Source: Paraburkholderia phenoliruptrix (GTDB lineage Bacteria; Pseudomonadota; Gammaproteobacteria; Burkholderiales; Burkholderiaceae). Taken from it: 64,000 nucleotides of DNA. The notes below the pieces were generated by a model that was given only the letters and a program-made list of their open reading frames with translations, ran no database searches and was not told the origin of the DNA. The DNA is taken from contig NZ_JAEUAV010000006.1 of assembly GCF_019511605.1 (NCBI RefSeq), positions 186,001-250,000 of the forward strand. Reading direction: 5' to 3'. Positions 35,470 to 44,518 of this stretch are shown piece by piece (position 1 is the stretch's first letter; the number at the start of each line of letters is the position of its first letter). The position numbers were made by a program, and so were the translations under genes.

Positions 35470-36791
35470 GGTGGGCAAGACCGCTGCGTTCGCTGTACCT
35501 GCAGGTTCTGCTGGGCATGCTTGCCGGCATGGCGCTCGGCCATTTCGTGCCGCACGCGGGCGCCTTGCTCAAACCGCTCAGCGACGGATTCGTCGGCCTC
35601 GTGCGCATGATGATCGCGCCGATCGTCTTCTGCACGATCGTCTCGGGCATTACGTCGCTCGCAAGCGGTAAGGCGGTAGGCCGCACGATCTTCCAGGCAT
35701 TGGCACTCTTCTATTTGCTCACTGCCGTGGCGCTCGCGTTCGGACTTGTGACCGCTTTCGTGCTGCGGCCGGGTGCGGGCATGCATATCGACGTGCATCA
35801 TCTGGATGCGAGCGTGCTGGCGCAATACGTGAAGAGTGCGCAGCCGCATGGCCTTGTCGCATTTGCGCTCGGCGTCATTCCCGAAACGATGCTTGGCGCC
35901 TTCGACAAAGGCGAGGTTCTGCCGGTATTGCTGCTCTCGCTGCTGTTCGGATTTTCGCTCAATGCGTATCCGAACGCTGCAAGGCCGGTGCTCGTGCTGA
36001 TCGACGGCATTGCGCAGACGTTGTTCCGCATTCTCGCGATGATCATGCGGCTCGCCCCGCTGGGCGCATTCGGCGCGATGGCGTTCACCGTGGGCCGCTT
36101 CGGCATCCGCTCGGTCGGCTCGCTCGGCATGCTGATGGGGGCCTTCTACGTGGCGTGTCTGCTGTTCATCGCGCTGGTGCTCGCTCCGCTCGCACGGCTG
36201 CACGGATTCGCGCTATGGCGGCTGCTGCGCTATGTGCGCGAGGAATTGCTGATCGTTCTCGCGACGTCGTCGACGGAGCCGGTGCTGCCGCGCCTGATCG
36301 CCAAGCTCGAGGCGCTTGGCTGCGAAAGGGGCGTGGTGGGACTGGTGCTGCCCGCCGGCTATTCATTCAATCTCGACGGCACCGCGATCTATTTGACGCT
36401 CGCATCCATGTTCATTGCGCAAGCGTGCGACGTGCCGCTTTCGGCGACGCAGATCGCCATGATGCTGGCGGTCATGCTGGTCACCTCGAAGGGAGCGGCA
36501 GGCGTGTCGGGCAGCGGGCTCGTCGCGTTGGTTGCGACGCTCACGGTGCTTCCCGATCTACCGGTGGCCGGTGTGGCGCTGCTGGTGGGCATCGACCGCT
36601 TCATGTCCGAGGCCCGCGCGCTCACGAGCGTAATCAGCAACGCGTGCGCGGTGATCTTTGTGTCGATGTGGGAAGGCGCTTGTGACCGTACGCGTCTAGC
36701 GCAGATGCTTGGCTCGGCAACGCGCGACGGCGCGAACGCTGCGAAGGACCCGGCAAGTGATACCCCGGCGCAGTCACAGGAAGGCCGCTGA
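35466..36791 (+). CDS. dicarboxylate/amino acid:cation symporter (DAACS, DctA/GltP-like)
   Basis: Membrane symporter of 441 residues. Family motifs are the serine-rich VLATSSTEPVLPRL re-entrant loop and GYSFNLDGTAIYLTLA, which carries the Asn/Asp cation and substrate site. It starts with a GTG overlapping the LysR stop. Family substrates are C4-dicarboxylates, glutamate and aspartate; which one applies here is not clear. Confidence 0.92.
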   Translation: MRWARPLRSLYLQVLLGMLAGMALGHFVPHAGALLKPLSDGFVGLVRMMIAPIVFCTIVSGITSLASGKAVGRTIFQALALFYLLTAVALAFGLVTAFVLRPGAGMHIDVHHLDASVLAQYVKSAQPHGLVAFALGVIPETMLGAFDKGEVLPVLLLSLLFGFSLNAYPNAARPVLVLIDGIAQTLFRILAMIMRLAPLGAFGAMAFTVGRFGIRSVGSLGMLMGAFYVACLLFIALVLAPLARLHGFALWRLLRYVREELLIVLATSSTEPVLPRLIAKLEALGCERGVVGLVLPAGYSFNLDGTAIYLTLASMFIAQACDVPLSATQIAMMLAVMLVTSKGAAGVSGSGLVALVATLTVLPDLPVAGVALLVGIDRFMSEARALTSVISNACAVIFVSMWEGACDRTRLAQMLGSATRDGANAAKDPASDTPAQSQEGR

Positions 36792-36795
36792 TGCC

Positions 36796-36812
36796 TGGCG
36801 CACGATGCGCCA
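36796..36812. terminator. hairpin between convergent genes
   Basis: TGGCGCA-CGA-TGCGCCA is a perfect 7-bp stem with a 3-base loop, just after the symporter stop and before the stop of the convergent binding-protein gene. There is no T-run, so intrinsic termination is uncertain. Confidence 0.4.
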
Positions 36813-36847
36813 CGGGGCGACGGCAAGCCTTCCTTACGTCCGGCAAC

Positions 36848-37630
36848 TCAATGAGTGGAAACAGTATCGAGCCCGGTCGATCTCACTTCGGCTTGTACGC
36901 CGGGCGAAGCCAGATAGTCGAGCAGCGCTTTCGCTTCCTTCGGATGCTGCGCGGCGACGGGAATGCCGGCGGCGAAACGCGTGACCGACTGTAGCGACTC
37001 GGGAATCTTGCCGACGAACGTCACGCCCTTCACCGGCAGCAATTCGCTCACCTGCTGGAAGCCAATTTCGTAGTCGCCGTTCGCCACCACCGAGGCCACC
37101 GGAATCCGCTGAATTTTCTGGCTCTTCGCCTTGACCTGATCTTCAATGCCGAGCTTCTTGAACAACTCCCGCTCGATATAGACACCGCTCGCGCTGTCCG
37201 AGTAAGCGATGGACTTCGCATGCAGCAGCGTCTGCCGCAAACCTTCGGGCGAGCTGATGTCAGGCTTCGCCGCGCCTTCGCGCACAACCATGCCGATGCG
37301 CGAATCGGCCAGCTCGACACGCGATCCGGGAATCACCTTGCCCTTCTGGATCAGGTCGTCCAGTGCATAGCCGACCATGATCACGGCGTCCGCGGGCTCG
37401 CCGCGTTCCAGCCGGTTCGGAATTGCTTCGGCGGACTTGCCCATCGACGGGCCGAGCGCGGTTTCGAGCGTGTTGCCCGTTTCGGATGCAAACCTGGGCC
37501 CGAGCGCCTTGTACGCGGCAGTAAAGCCGCCGGAGCTCATGACGTGCAGGTCGGCGGCCTGCACGTTCGCCGTGGCAGCCGTCGTCGCGACCAGTGCTGC
37601 CGCGCAGAATTTCAGAAGCAGGTTTCTCAT
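36848..37630 (-). CDS. ModA-like extracellular substrate-binding protein
   Basis: Periplasmic protein of 260 residues with a signal peptide (MRNLLLKFCAAALVATTAA) and a ModA/AlgQ-type type II binding fold (ADLHVMSSGGFTAAYKALGPRF, PADAVIMVG, SIAYSDSASGVYIERE). Molybdate-binding proteins share this fold, but no modB or modC lies nearby. It follows an MHS-type symporter on the same strand, so it may bind an organic acid. The ATG at 37630 is preferred over one 17 codons upstream because it begins the signal peptide. Confidence 0.85.
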   Translation of the reverse strand: MRNLLLKFCAAALVATTAATANVQAADLHVMSSGGFTAAYKALGPRFASETGNTLETALGPSMGKSAEAIPNRLERGEPADAVIMVGYALDDLIQKGKVIPGSRVELADSRIGMVVREGAAKPDISSPEGLRQTLLHAKSIAYSDSASGVYIERELFKKLGIEDQVKAKSQKIQRIPVASVVANGDYEIGFQQVSELLPVKGVTFVGKIPESLQSVTRFAAGIPVAAQHPKEAKALLDYLASPGVQAEVRSTGLDTVSTH

Positions 37631-37708
37631 GATCGGAATGTGTGTCGGATGATGTGAGTTTGAACAGGCGCCGCGACGCAACCACGTGGCGGCGCAGCGG
37701 CACGCGAA

Positions 37709-39007
37709 TCAATGTGCCGGCGTCAGCGTCGGTGCGCGGCGGCGATACAGCGCGAACGTCGCGAGAAGCGCGCATACCGCGGCAAAGCTCATCCAGTAGC
37801 CGGGCGCGGCCTTGTCGCCAGTCATGTGAATGAGCGCTGTCGAGATGGCCGGCGTAAAGCCGCCGAACACCGCCGTTGCGAGACTATAGGCAAGCGAGAA
37901 GCCCGCGACTCGCACCTGCACCGGCATCACTTCCGTGAGTGCGACGATCATCGCACCGTTGTACATGCCGTACATGAACGACAGCCAGAGCAGCACCAGC
38001 AGCATGTTGATGAAGCTCGGCGCGTGAGCGAGCAGCGACAGCGCCGGGTAGGCCGTGGCAATGGCGAGCAGCGTCATGCCGACGAGCAGCGGCCGGCGGC
38101 CGATCCTGTCGGAAAGCGCTCCGCCAACAGGAAGCCACACGAAGTTCGACACGGCGACACACAGCGTGACCAGCAGACTGTCCGCGGTGCTCAAGTGCAG
38201 GACGGTCTTGCCGAAAGTCGGCGCATAGACCGTGATGAGATAGAAGCTCGCGGTGGTCATTGCGACCAGCATCATGCCGGCAATCACCACGGCCCAGTTC
38301 TGCCCCAGTGTGCGGAACACTTCGCCCATGCTCGGGCGATGCCGGCGCGCCTTGAACTCCTGCGTCTCCTCCAGATTACGGCGCAGCAGGAAGATGAACG
38401 GCACGATCATGCATCCGACGAAGAACGGAACGCGCCAGCCCCAGGCCGCAATGGCGGACGCGTCGAGCCACTGGTTGAGCGCAAAGCCGAGGCCCGCGGC
38501 GACGACAATCGCCACCTGCTGGCTTGCCGACTGCCAGCTCGTGAAGAAACCCTTGCGGCCGGGCGTCGCCATTTCGGCGAGATACACCGACACGCCGCCC
38601 AGCTCGGCGCCTGCGGAGAAGCCTTGCAGCAGCCGGCCCACCAGCACCAGCGCGGGCGCCAGAAGGCCGATTGTCGAGTAGCCCGGTACGAACGCAATCA
38701 GGATCGTGCCGCTCGCCATGATGGAGAGCGTGACGATCAGGCCCTTGCGGCGGCCCACGTCGTCGATGTACGCGCCGAGCACGATCGCGCCCAGCGGCCG
38801 CATCAGGAAACCGGCGCCGAAGACGGCGAACGTCATCATCAACGAGGCGAATTCGCTGCCGGACGGAAAAAAGACGCCGGCAATCTGCGTCGCATAGAAA
38901 CCAAAGAGAAAGAAATCGAACTGCTCGAGGAAATTCCCGGCGGTCACGCGGAAAACCGCCGCGGCCTTGGAACGTCCGGGCGCAAGAGTGGAAGGCGAGG
39001 GGTGCAT
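37709..39007 (-). CDS. MFS transporter, metabolite:H+ symporter (citrate/proline-betaine type)
   Basis: Twelve-helix symporter of 432 residues of the MHS group. Typical segments are [20 protein letters not shown] in helix 1, [20 protein letters not shown], and [19 protein letters not shown]. Close family members carry citrate, tricarballylate, proline/betaine or ketoglutarate. It is upstream of the ModA-like gene on the same strand, with 78 bases between. Confidence 0.9.
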   Translation of the reverse strand: MHPSPSTLAPGRSKAAAVFRVTAGNFLEQFDFFLFGFYATQIAGVFFPSGSEFASLMMTFAVFGAGFLMRPLGAIVLGAYIDDVGRRKGLIVTLSIMASGTILIAFVPGYSTIGLLAPALVLVGRLLQGFSAGAELGGVSVYLAEMATPGRKGFFTSWQSASQQVAIVVAAGLGFALNQWLDASAIAAWGWRVPFFVGCMIVPFIFLLRRNLEETQEFKARRHRPSMGEVFRTLGQNWAVVIAGMMLVAMTTASFYLITVYAPTFGKTVLHLSTADSLLVTLCVAVSNFVWLPVGGALSDRIGRRPLLVGMTLLAIATAYPALSLLAHAPSFINMLLVLLWLSFMYGMYNGAMIVALTEVMPVQVRVAGFSLAYSLATAVFGGFTPAISTALIHMTGDKAAPGYWMSFAAVCALLATFALYRRRAPTLTPAH

Positions 39008-39232
39008 CGATGTGTCTCCTGAAATCCTGCAACATGCGGTGGTCCGCACTTTGCCGTTTCAGGAATGATGTCTTGTCGCCGGCAAAACGATAAGTGCAAT
39101 CTTTCGAACGATTGATGTTGGCTGGTTATCAATCGTGGGCGGTATGCGCACTGCCCGGCGGCTTGTCCGGCGCCATTTTTTTCTAGCGGCGGCGCGTTGC
39201 GCGGCAACCCCGTTCTGCCGCGCAACGGCTCC

Positions 39233-39568
39233 TCACTGTGCGGTCGATGCAGCCGTGTCCGACGCCCCCTTCGCATGTGCGCCGCTTTGTGGCATTCGCG
39301 TGGGCGCGGTCGTCGACTTGCCGCCTTTCGACATGGAGCTCGAGCCGCCTGCACCGCCCGCACCGCCTGTATTGGGCGGATTCATGCCCGCACCGCCCTG
39401 GCCCGCACCATTGGCCCCGTTCACGCCGGCGCCGCCTGCGCCAACGCTCGTGCCGCCGCTGCCGCTACCGCCCCCGCCGCCACCGCCGCCCGCACCTTGT
39501 GCGAATGCCGTGCCGGCCAATGCCAGCACACACGCCGAGCAAAGCACTGCTTTCTGTACCGTCTTCAT
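39233..39568 (-). CDS. small glycine-rich exported protein
   Basis: Protein of 111 residues. A clear signal peptide (MKTVQKAVLCSACVLALAGT, cleaved near AFAQG) is followed by a low-complexity mature part of Gly, Ala, Asn and Ser (GAGGGGGGGGSGSGGTS, GAGGAGVNGANGAGQGG). GGGAGG precedes the ATG. No domain is recognisable. Similar Gly-rich exported proteins are common in Burkholderiaceae; the function is unknown. Confidence 0.7.
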   Translation of the reverse strand: MKTVQKAVLCSACVLALAGTAFAQGAGGGGGGGGSGSGGTSVGAGGAGVNGANGAGQGGAGMNPPNTGGAGGAGGSSSMSKGGKSTTAPTRMPQSGAHAKGASDTAASTAQ

Positions 39569-39634
39569 GCTTACCTCCCTCGATAGAACCAACGCCGGCC
39601 CGCCTCCGCGCAGGCCGGCAATCATGGTCAGATT

Positions 39635-40102
39635 TCAGATGTCGCCCGCAGGCAGGTCTTGCGCGCCGCGCGTGGATGACCAGTACGGGTCGCGGTTGTA
39701 GTACTGATGGATGGTGGCGCCCCACGTCGCATCCGCCATTGAAGGCCAGTGATCCTTGTCGAAGCCTGGATCGTCCTTGATGCGTTGCGCGTCGATGCTT
39801 ACACGAAAGCACTTCGCGTCGGTATCCAGCGTGAGTGCATTCCAGGGTATCGCATGCAGGTTGGCGCCCATGCCCAGAAAACCGCCTTCGGACAGCACCG
39901 CATAGGCAATCCTGCCGCTGCGCACGTCGAGCATGATGTCGGAAATCTTGCCGACGTCTTCTCCGTCCGATGAAATGACCTGCGTGTCGTCGAGGGTCGC
40001 CGCCGCCATGACCTCCGGTCCCGGGCCTTCTCCGACGCCACTGCCGACAATGTCCGCACCACCCGCGCCCGATGCAGTGCCTTGCGGGTCTAATGTGCTC
40101 AT
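39635..40102 (-). CDS. PRC-barrel domain protein
   Basis: Soluble protein of 155 residues with one PRC-barrel (VISSDGEDVGKISDIMLDVRSGRIAYAVL) and no signal peptide. The tail, with WGATIHQYYNRDPYW, is of the sort seen in stress-related PRC-barrel proteins. The frame is open upstream, but the ATG at 40102 has GGAGGAC before it. The role is unproven; stress response or envelope maintenance is often proposed. Confidence 0.82.
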   Translation of the reverse strand: MSTLDPQGTASGAGGADIVGSGVGEGPGPEVMAAATLDDTQVISSDGEDVGKISDIMLDVRSGRIAYAVLSEGGFLGMGANLHAIPWNALTLDTDAKCFRVSIDAQRIKDDPGFDKDHWPSMADATWGATIHQYYNRDPYWSSTRGAQDLPAGDI

Positions 40103-40320
40103 GATGTCCTCCACGTTTAATAGGTGTGGACGTTGACCCGCAACGACTATGCCCGCGCTGGCACAGCCGCGCGTGCCGACATGAGGCGCGCCATTGAGCG
40201 CTGCTAAGCGCCGGCGAGCGCAGTTGAGAACAGACAATGCGAAGAGCGCGTAAAGATTTCTAGCGGTCGGAACGAGGCTACGCGACCTGCAAGCGCGCCG
40301 ATTGAATTCCACCGGCCGCG

Positions 40321-41244
40321 CTAGAGCGCCACGCTTTCGAGCCGCGCCGCGAGAAACTCGACGAAAAGACGCGTGCGCGCCGGCAGGCGCCGCGTGGGCA
40401 GCCACAGCGCCTGCAGCGGCAGTGGCGACAGCTCGTAGTCGGTCAGAATCAATTCCACGCGCCGCTGCTGCACCAGTTCGCCGATCTGCCAGTACGCCGC
40501 CCGGCCGATGCCAAGGCCGCTCACCACCGCCTCGTTGATGGCCGCCGTGCTGTTGCTTTCGAAGCGGCCGCGCACCTGTACCGCTTCCTCCTCGCCGCGT
40601 TTGCTGCGGTAGCGCCACAGCGATGCCTCCGGCAAAGCGGAGCGGACCACGCAATCGTGCTGCTTCAGATCCGCGGGCCGCAGCGGACGCCCGCGCGCCT
40701 CGAGGTAAGCCGGCGACGCGAACGTGACTCGGCGTATCGTGCCGAGCCGCCGTGCAACAAGATTCGAGTCAGGGGTTTCGCCAATGCGGATCGTGACATC
40801 CGCGCCGCTGGTTGCCGGGTCGTCGTACTCTTCCGACAAATCCAGCGACGCCGTGAGCTGCGGATAACGCGCGAGAAATGCCGCAAGCAGCGGCGCGATA
40901 TAACGCGGCCCGAACAGCGTCGGCCCGCAGATGCGCAAGCGCCCCGACACTGTGGTCGCGTATTCCGCGAGTTCGGCGCGCGCCATCGCCAGATCGGCGA
41001 GCACCTGCTTGACGCGCGCATAGAACTGCTCGCCTGGCGTGGTCAAACGGCACTGGCGCGTGGTGCGCGCGACCAGCAAGGTGCCGGCTTCGCGCTCGAG
41101 TACCTGCAGCGAACGGCTAACCGCCTGCAACGAGCGGTCGAGCCGCCGGGCCGCGCCGGTCAGGTTGCCTTCCTCGGCAATCGCGACGAACACTTCCAGG
41201 TCGCGCAGCGATCCATTATCCATTTTTGCGGGAGAAAGAGTCAT
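40321..41244 (-). CDS. LysR family transcriptional regulator
   Basis: Regulator of 307 residues with an N-terminal helix-turn-helix (LEVFVAIAEEGNLTGAARRLDRSLQAVSRSLQVLE) and a LysR effector domain. GGGAGG precedes the ATG. It is divergent from the MFS gene at 41314 with only 69 bases between, so it very likely controls the MFS and hydrolase pair. Confidence 0.92.
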   Translation of the reverse strand: MTLSPAKMDNGSLRDLEVFVAIAEEGNLTGAARRLDRSLQAVSRSLQVLEREAGTLLVARTTRQCRLTTPGEQFYARVKQVLADLAMARAELAEYATTVSGRLRICGPTLFGPRYIAPLLAAFLARYPQLTASLDLSEEYDDPATSGADVTIRIGETPDSNLVARRLGTIRRVTFASPAYLEARGRPLRPADLKQHDCVVRSALPEASLWRYRSKRGEEEAVQVRGRFESNSTAAINEAVVSGLGIGRAAYWQIGELVQQRRVELILTDYELSPLPLQALWLPTRRLPARTRLFVEFLAARLESVAL

Positions 41245-41313
41245 TTTTCCTCCCGATTATCTATCAGGTCGGCGCGAGTAGCATACGCAGCATCGACCTC
41301 ACGGAGTCCGCGC

Positions 41314-42564
41314 ATGTCTCACAACGAAGAAAGCGCTGCCGCTGCTGCTGCGCCCGCGTCGGTCGCCACGCGCCCCTACGCGATTGCAGTCGGCATTGCG
41401 GTGCTCGGCTTGTACGCTTCGCAGGCGCTCGTGAACGATCTCGCCACATCGGTCGGGCTCGGCGCGTGGGCCAACATGGTGACCATGCTCACCTTGACCG
41501 GCTACGCCGCCGGGTTGCTGCTTCTCGTGCCGCTCGTCGACCTGTTGCCGAACAGGCGGCTCATTATCGCGACGCTCGGCGCGCAGGTGCTGTCGCTCGC
41601 CGTGCTTGCGGCTTCGCGCGATCCGGTAGCCTTCCTCGCCGCGTCGTTTTGCGTCGGCCTGACCTCGAGCGCGATCCAGATGCTTGTGCCGGTCGTCGCA
41701 TCGCAAGCGCCGGAGGCCGAGCGCGGCCGCGTGGTCGGCGACGTGATGAGCGGGCTGATGGTCGGCGTGTTGCTGTCGCGGCCGGCGGCGAGCCTGATCG
41801 CTGGCGCCTTCGGATGGCGCAGCTACTATGCGATCGACGCCGCCGCGCTCGCCGCGATGTCCGCGTGGCTCTGGACGCATCTGCCCGAGCGGCGGCCGCT
41901 TCATCAAAGCTCGTATGGCGCGCTGCTCGGCTCGCTGCTGCATCTGGTCCGTGACGAACCGGTGCTGCGGCGCCGCGCGCTCTATCAAGGCTTGCTAATG
42001 GTGTCGTTCAACCTGTTCTGGACGAGCGTTGCCCTGAAGCTCGCGAACGCGCCGCTGCGGCTAGGGCATCTCGGCATCGGCCTCTTTGCGCTGGCGGGAG
42101 CGGGCAGCACGATCATCGCGCCGGTCGCGGGACGCCTCGGCGACCGTGGTCTCGACCGGCAGGCCACCATCGCCTTTCACACTATCGTGGTGGTTGCGGC
42201 CGGCATCGGCTTGCTTGGCGGCAGCGAGAGCCTGCCGCCCGCGGTATCGCTTGCGCTACTCGTGGTTGCAGCGCTGCTGCTCGATCTCGGCGTGATCGGC
42301 GATCAGGCAATGGGGCGGCGCGCGGTCAATCTGCTGAACCCGCAGGCGCGCGGCCGGGTGAACGGCCTGTTTACCGGACTGTTTTTTGTCGGCAGTGCAA
42401 TCGGTGCGCTGCTCGCCGGCCCGGCGTGGGCGCTCGGCCACTGGACCGGCATCTGCATCGCCGCGGCTGCCTTTGCGCTCACAGCCAACGTGCTGCATGT
42501 ATGGCAGACCGCGCCGTCTGCGCGCTCGTCGCAAACGGGCTCGGTTGCCGACCCGCGCTGCTGA
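41314..42564 (+). CDS. MFS transporter
   Basis: Membrane transporter of 416 residues with about twelve helices (YAIAVGIAVLGLYASQALVND in helix 1; PVAGRLGDRGLDRQATI between helices). The resemblance is to DHA1-type drug or metabolite exporters. It is followed after 33 bases by an alpha/beta hydrolase, and the pair probably handles or detoxifies one compound. Confidence 0.88.
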   Translation: MSHNEESAAAAAAPASVATRPYAIAVGIAVLGLYASQALVNDLATSVGLGAWANMVTMLTLTGYAAGLLLLVPLVDLLPNRRLIIATLGAQVLSLAVLAASRDPVAFLAASFCVGLTSSAIQMLVPVVASQAPEAERGRVVGDVMSGLMVGVLLSRPAASLIAGAFGWRSYYAIDAAALAAMSAWLWTHLPERRPLHQSSYGALLGSLLHLVRDEPVLRRRALYQGLLMVSFNLFWTSVALKLANAPLRLGHLGIGLFALAGAGSTIIAPVAGRLGDRGLDRQATIAFHTIVVVAAGIGLLGGSESLPPAVSLALLVVAALLLDLGVIGDQAMGRRAVNLLNPQARGRVNGLFTGLFFVGSAIGALLAGPAWALGHWTGICIAAAAFALTANVLHVWQTAPSARSSQTGSVADPRC

Positions 42565-42597
42565 ACACCGCCCCTTCCCACTCGAGGAAAACCGATC

Positions 42598-43476
42598 ATG
42601 GACGCAACCCGCTCTACCTTCCGCTACGAGACCGTCAACGTCGATGGTGTCGACATGTTCTATCGCGAGGCCGGTCCCAAAAACGCGCCGACCGTCCTGC
42701 TGTTGCACGGCTTTCCCTCGTCTTCGCGAATGTACGAACCGCTGATGCCGTTTCTCGCGCCGGAGCTGCACCTCGTGGCGCCCGACTATCCCGGCTTCGG
42801 CAGCAGCGCGACGCCCGCGCCTGAACGCTATGCGTACACGTTCGAGAATCTCGCCCGTTCCATCCAGCTGTTCACCGACGCGCTGCATCTCGACCGCTAC
42901 GTTCTGTTCATGGCGGACTACGGCGGCCCGGTAGGACTCCGCCTTGCAATGGCGCGCCCGGAAAAGGTGATGGGCATGGTGATCCAGAACGCGGTTGCGC
43001 ACGAGGAAGGACTCGGGCCCCTGTGGGAAACGCGCAAGGCATTCTGGCAAGACCGTGCGCAGCACGAGGCGAGCTTGCGGGCCAACCTTGCCTCGCCGGA
43101 TGCGTTGAAGCTGCGGCACGTAGGCACGAGCCCCAATCAACACCGCTACGATCCGGACAACTGGCGCGACGAAGAACATTTCCTCGCACGCCCCGGACAG
43201 GCAGCCATACAAACCGACCTCTTCTACGATTACCGCACGAATCTGCAAGCGTATCCGCGCTGGCAGGCCTGGCTGCGCGAGCATCGGCCGCCCATGCTCG
43301 TGACCTGGGGCAAGTATGATCCGTCGTTCACGGTAGCGGGCGCGCATGCATATCAGCGCGATGTTCCGGATGCCGAAGTACATGTGCTCGAAGCAGGCCA
43401 CTTCGCACTTGAAGAAGCAAGCGACGAGATCGCGGCATTGACGCGGCGTTTCGTGCAACGGGTGGCGGCCCGCTGA
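42598..43476 (+). CDS. alpha/beta hydrolase, epoxide hydrolase/haloalkane dehalogenase-like
   Basis: Hydrolase of 292 residues. The oxyanion motif is LLLHGFPSSSRMY, the nucleophile elbow FMADYGGPVG has Asp (about residue 107) in place of Ser, and the His is in EAGHFALEEA. An Asp nucleophile is the hallmark of epoxide hydrolases and haloalkane dehalogenases. It is co-transcribed with the upstream MFS gene under the divergent LysR regulator. The exact substrate is unknown. Confidence 0.9.
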   Translation: MDATRSTFRYETVNVDGVDMFYREAGPKNAPTVLLLHGFPSSSRMYEPLMPFLAPELHLVAPDYPGFGSSATPAPERYAYTFENLARSIQLFTDALHLDRYVLFMADYGGPVGLRLAMARPEKVMGMVIQNAVAHEEGLGPLWETRKAFWQDRAQHEASLRANLASPDALKLRHVGTSPNQHRYDPDNWRDEEHFLARPGQAAIQTDLFYDYRTNLQAYPRWQAWLREHRPPMLVTWGKYDPSFTVAGAHAYQRDVPDAEVHVLEAGHFALEEASDEIAALTRRFVQRVAAR

Positions 43477-43582
43477 ACTACGCACGTGCGCGCGGCGGCT
43501 CACCCGTTGCAGCGGTGCGGCCACGGCTATTGACTCGCAGTCCTCGATTAAAAAATTGATGTAGCGCTCGCTTTATTGTCCT

Positions 43583-43616
43583 TGTCAGATAGCTACCAGA
43601 GCACGCTTTTCTGACA
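43583..43616. promoter_or_regulatory. inverted repeat TGTCAGA-N20-TCTGACA before the RpiR-type gene
   Basis: Perfect 7-base arms flank a 20-base centre and end 21 bases before the regulator start. MurR/RpiR proteins usually bind inverted repeats in front of their own operons, so this is a candidate autoregulatory operator. A stem-loop in the leader RNA is the alternative. Confidence 0.4.
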
Positions 43617-43637
43617 GCCAAATAACGAGCCGCCCAG

Positions 43638-44516
43638 ATGCGCACTGCGTTTACCGATACGGTCGAGCAGAGCTTCCCCACGCTCACGCCTACTGCCAAG
43701 CGCATTGCCGCGTACATGCTGGCGAATCTCGACCGTCTCGGTCTTGAAACGGCCGACCAGATCGCGCAGCAAACAGGCACGAGCGGCATTTCGGTGGGCC
43801 GCTTTCTGCGCAGTGTCGGCTATCGCAATCTGGACGATCTGAAACGCGAGCTGCGCGGTACGTCAACGCGCCCCTGGTTCATTACGGACCGTCTCGAGGA
43901 ATATCGCAGCGAGCGTCCCCTCGACGATTCGCAAAGTCCAGGCCGTCAACGGGCCGCACTCGCGCGGTCGCTGGAACTGGAAACGGAGGCGGTACGCTAT
44001 GTGTACGGCCTCGCAGAAGGCGAAGCGTTCGGCTGCGTGGCAGACCGCGTGGCCACTGCGGATGCGGTCTATATCGTCGGCATTCAGTCGACGCGTGGCA
44101 TATCGAACGCGTTCTTCAGTTACCTCGAATATCTGCGGCCGCGCGTGTTCTACTCGGACGGCATGTCGGGTTCGTATGTGGATTCACTGAACTCCGAATT
44201 TGCCTCGCCGTATCTGATCGTGACCGACACACGCGCCTATTCGCGCATCGCGCGCCGCTTTTGCGAAGCCGCGGCACAGCGCAGCATCGCGTTTGCGCTC
44301 GTCACCGACATTTACTGCCCGTGGGCACGCGACTTCAACTGCGACCTGTTGCAAGTGAAAACGGATGTCGGCCAGTTCTGGGACTCGCTTGCGCCGCTCA
44401 CCTGTCTTTTCAATCTGCTGCTGACCTCGATAGTCGAGCGCCTAGGCCCCGCCATCGACGAGCGCGTTGCCCGCAATCGCGAACTGCAGCACGAGCTCGA
44501 TCAATTCGAATTCTGA
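43638..44516 (+). CDS. MurR/RpiR family transcriptional regulator
   Basis: Regulator of 292 residues with an N-terminal HTH_6 domain (FPTLTPTAKRIAAYMLANLD, then SGISVGRFLRSVGYRNLDDLKRELR) and a SIS sugar-isomerase-like domain (about residues 125-260). SIS domains normally sense phosphosugars. Here the gene leads a D-Ala-D-Ala dipeptidase and dipeptide ABC operon, so a peptidoglycan-derived signal is likely. Its stop is two bases before the ddpX-like start. Confidence 0.9.
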   Translation: MRTAFTDTVEQSFPTLTPTAKRIAAYMLANLDRLGLETADQIAQQTGTSGISVGRFLRSVGYRNLDDLKRELRGTSTRPWFITDRLEEYRSERPLDDSQSPGRQRAALARSLELETEAVRYVYGLAEGEAFGCVADRVATADAVYIVGIQSTRGISNAFFSYLEYLRPRVFYSDGMSGSYVDSLNSEFASPYLIVTDTRAYSRIARRFCEAAAQRSIAFALVTDIYCPWARDFNCDLLQVKTDVGQFWDSLAPLTCLFNLLLTSIVERLGPAIDERVARNRELQHELDQFEF

Positions 44517-44518
44517 CC

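Noticed and set aside
36848..37630. molybdate uptake operon
   Set aside because: Only a ModA-like binding protein is present; modB and modC are absent and the neighbour is a secondary symporter.
37712..39022. 436-codon plus-strand frame opposite the MHS symporter gene
   Set aside because: Composition is extremely charged and low in hydrophobic residues, as expected from the complement of a membrane protein gene.
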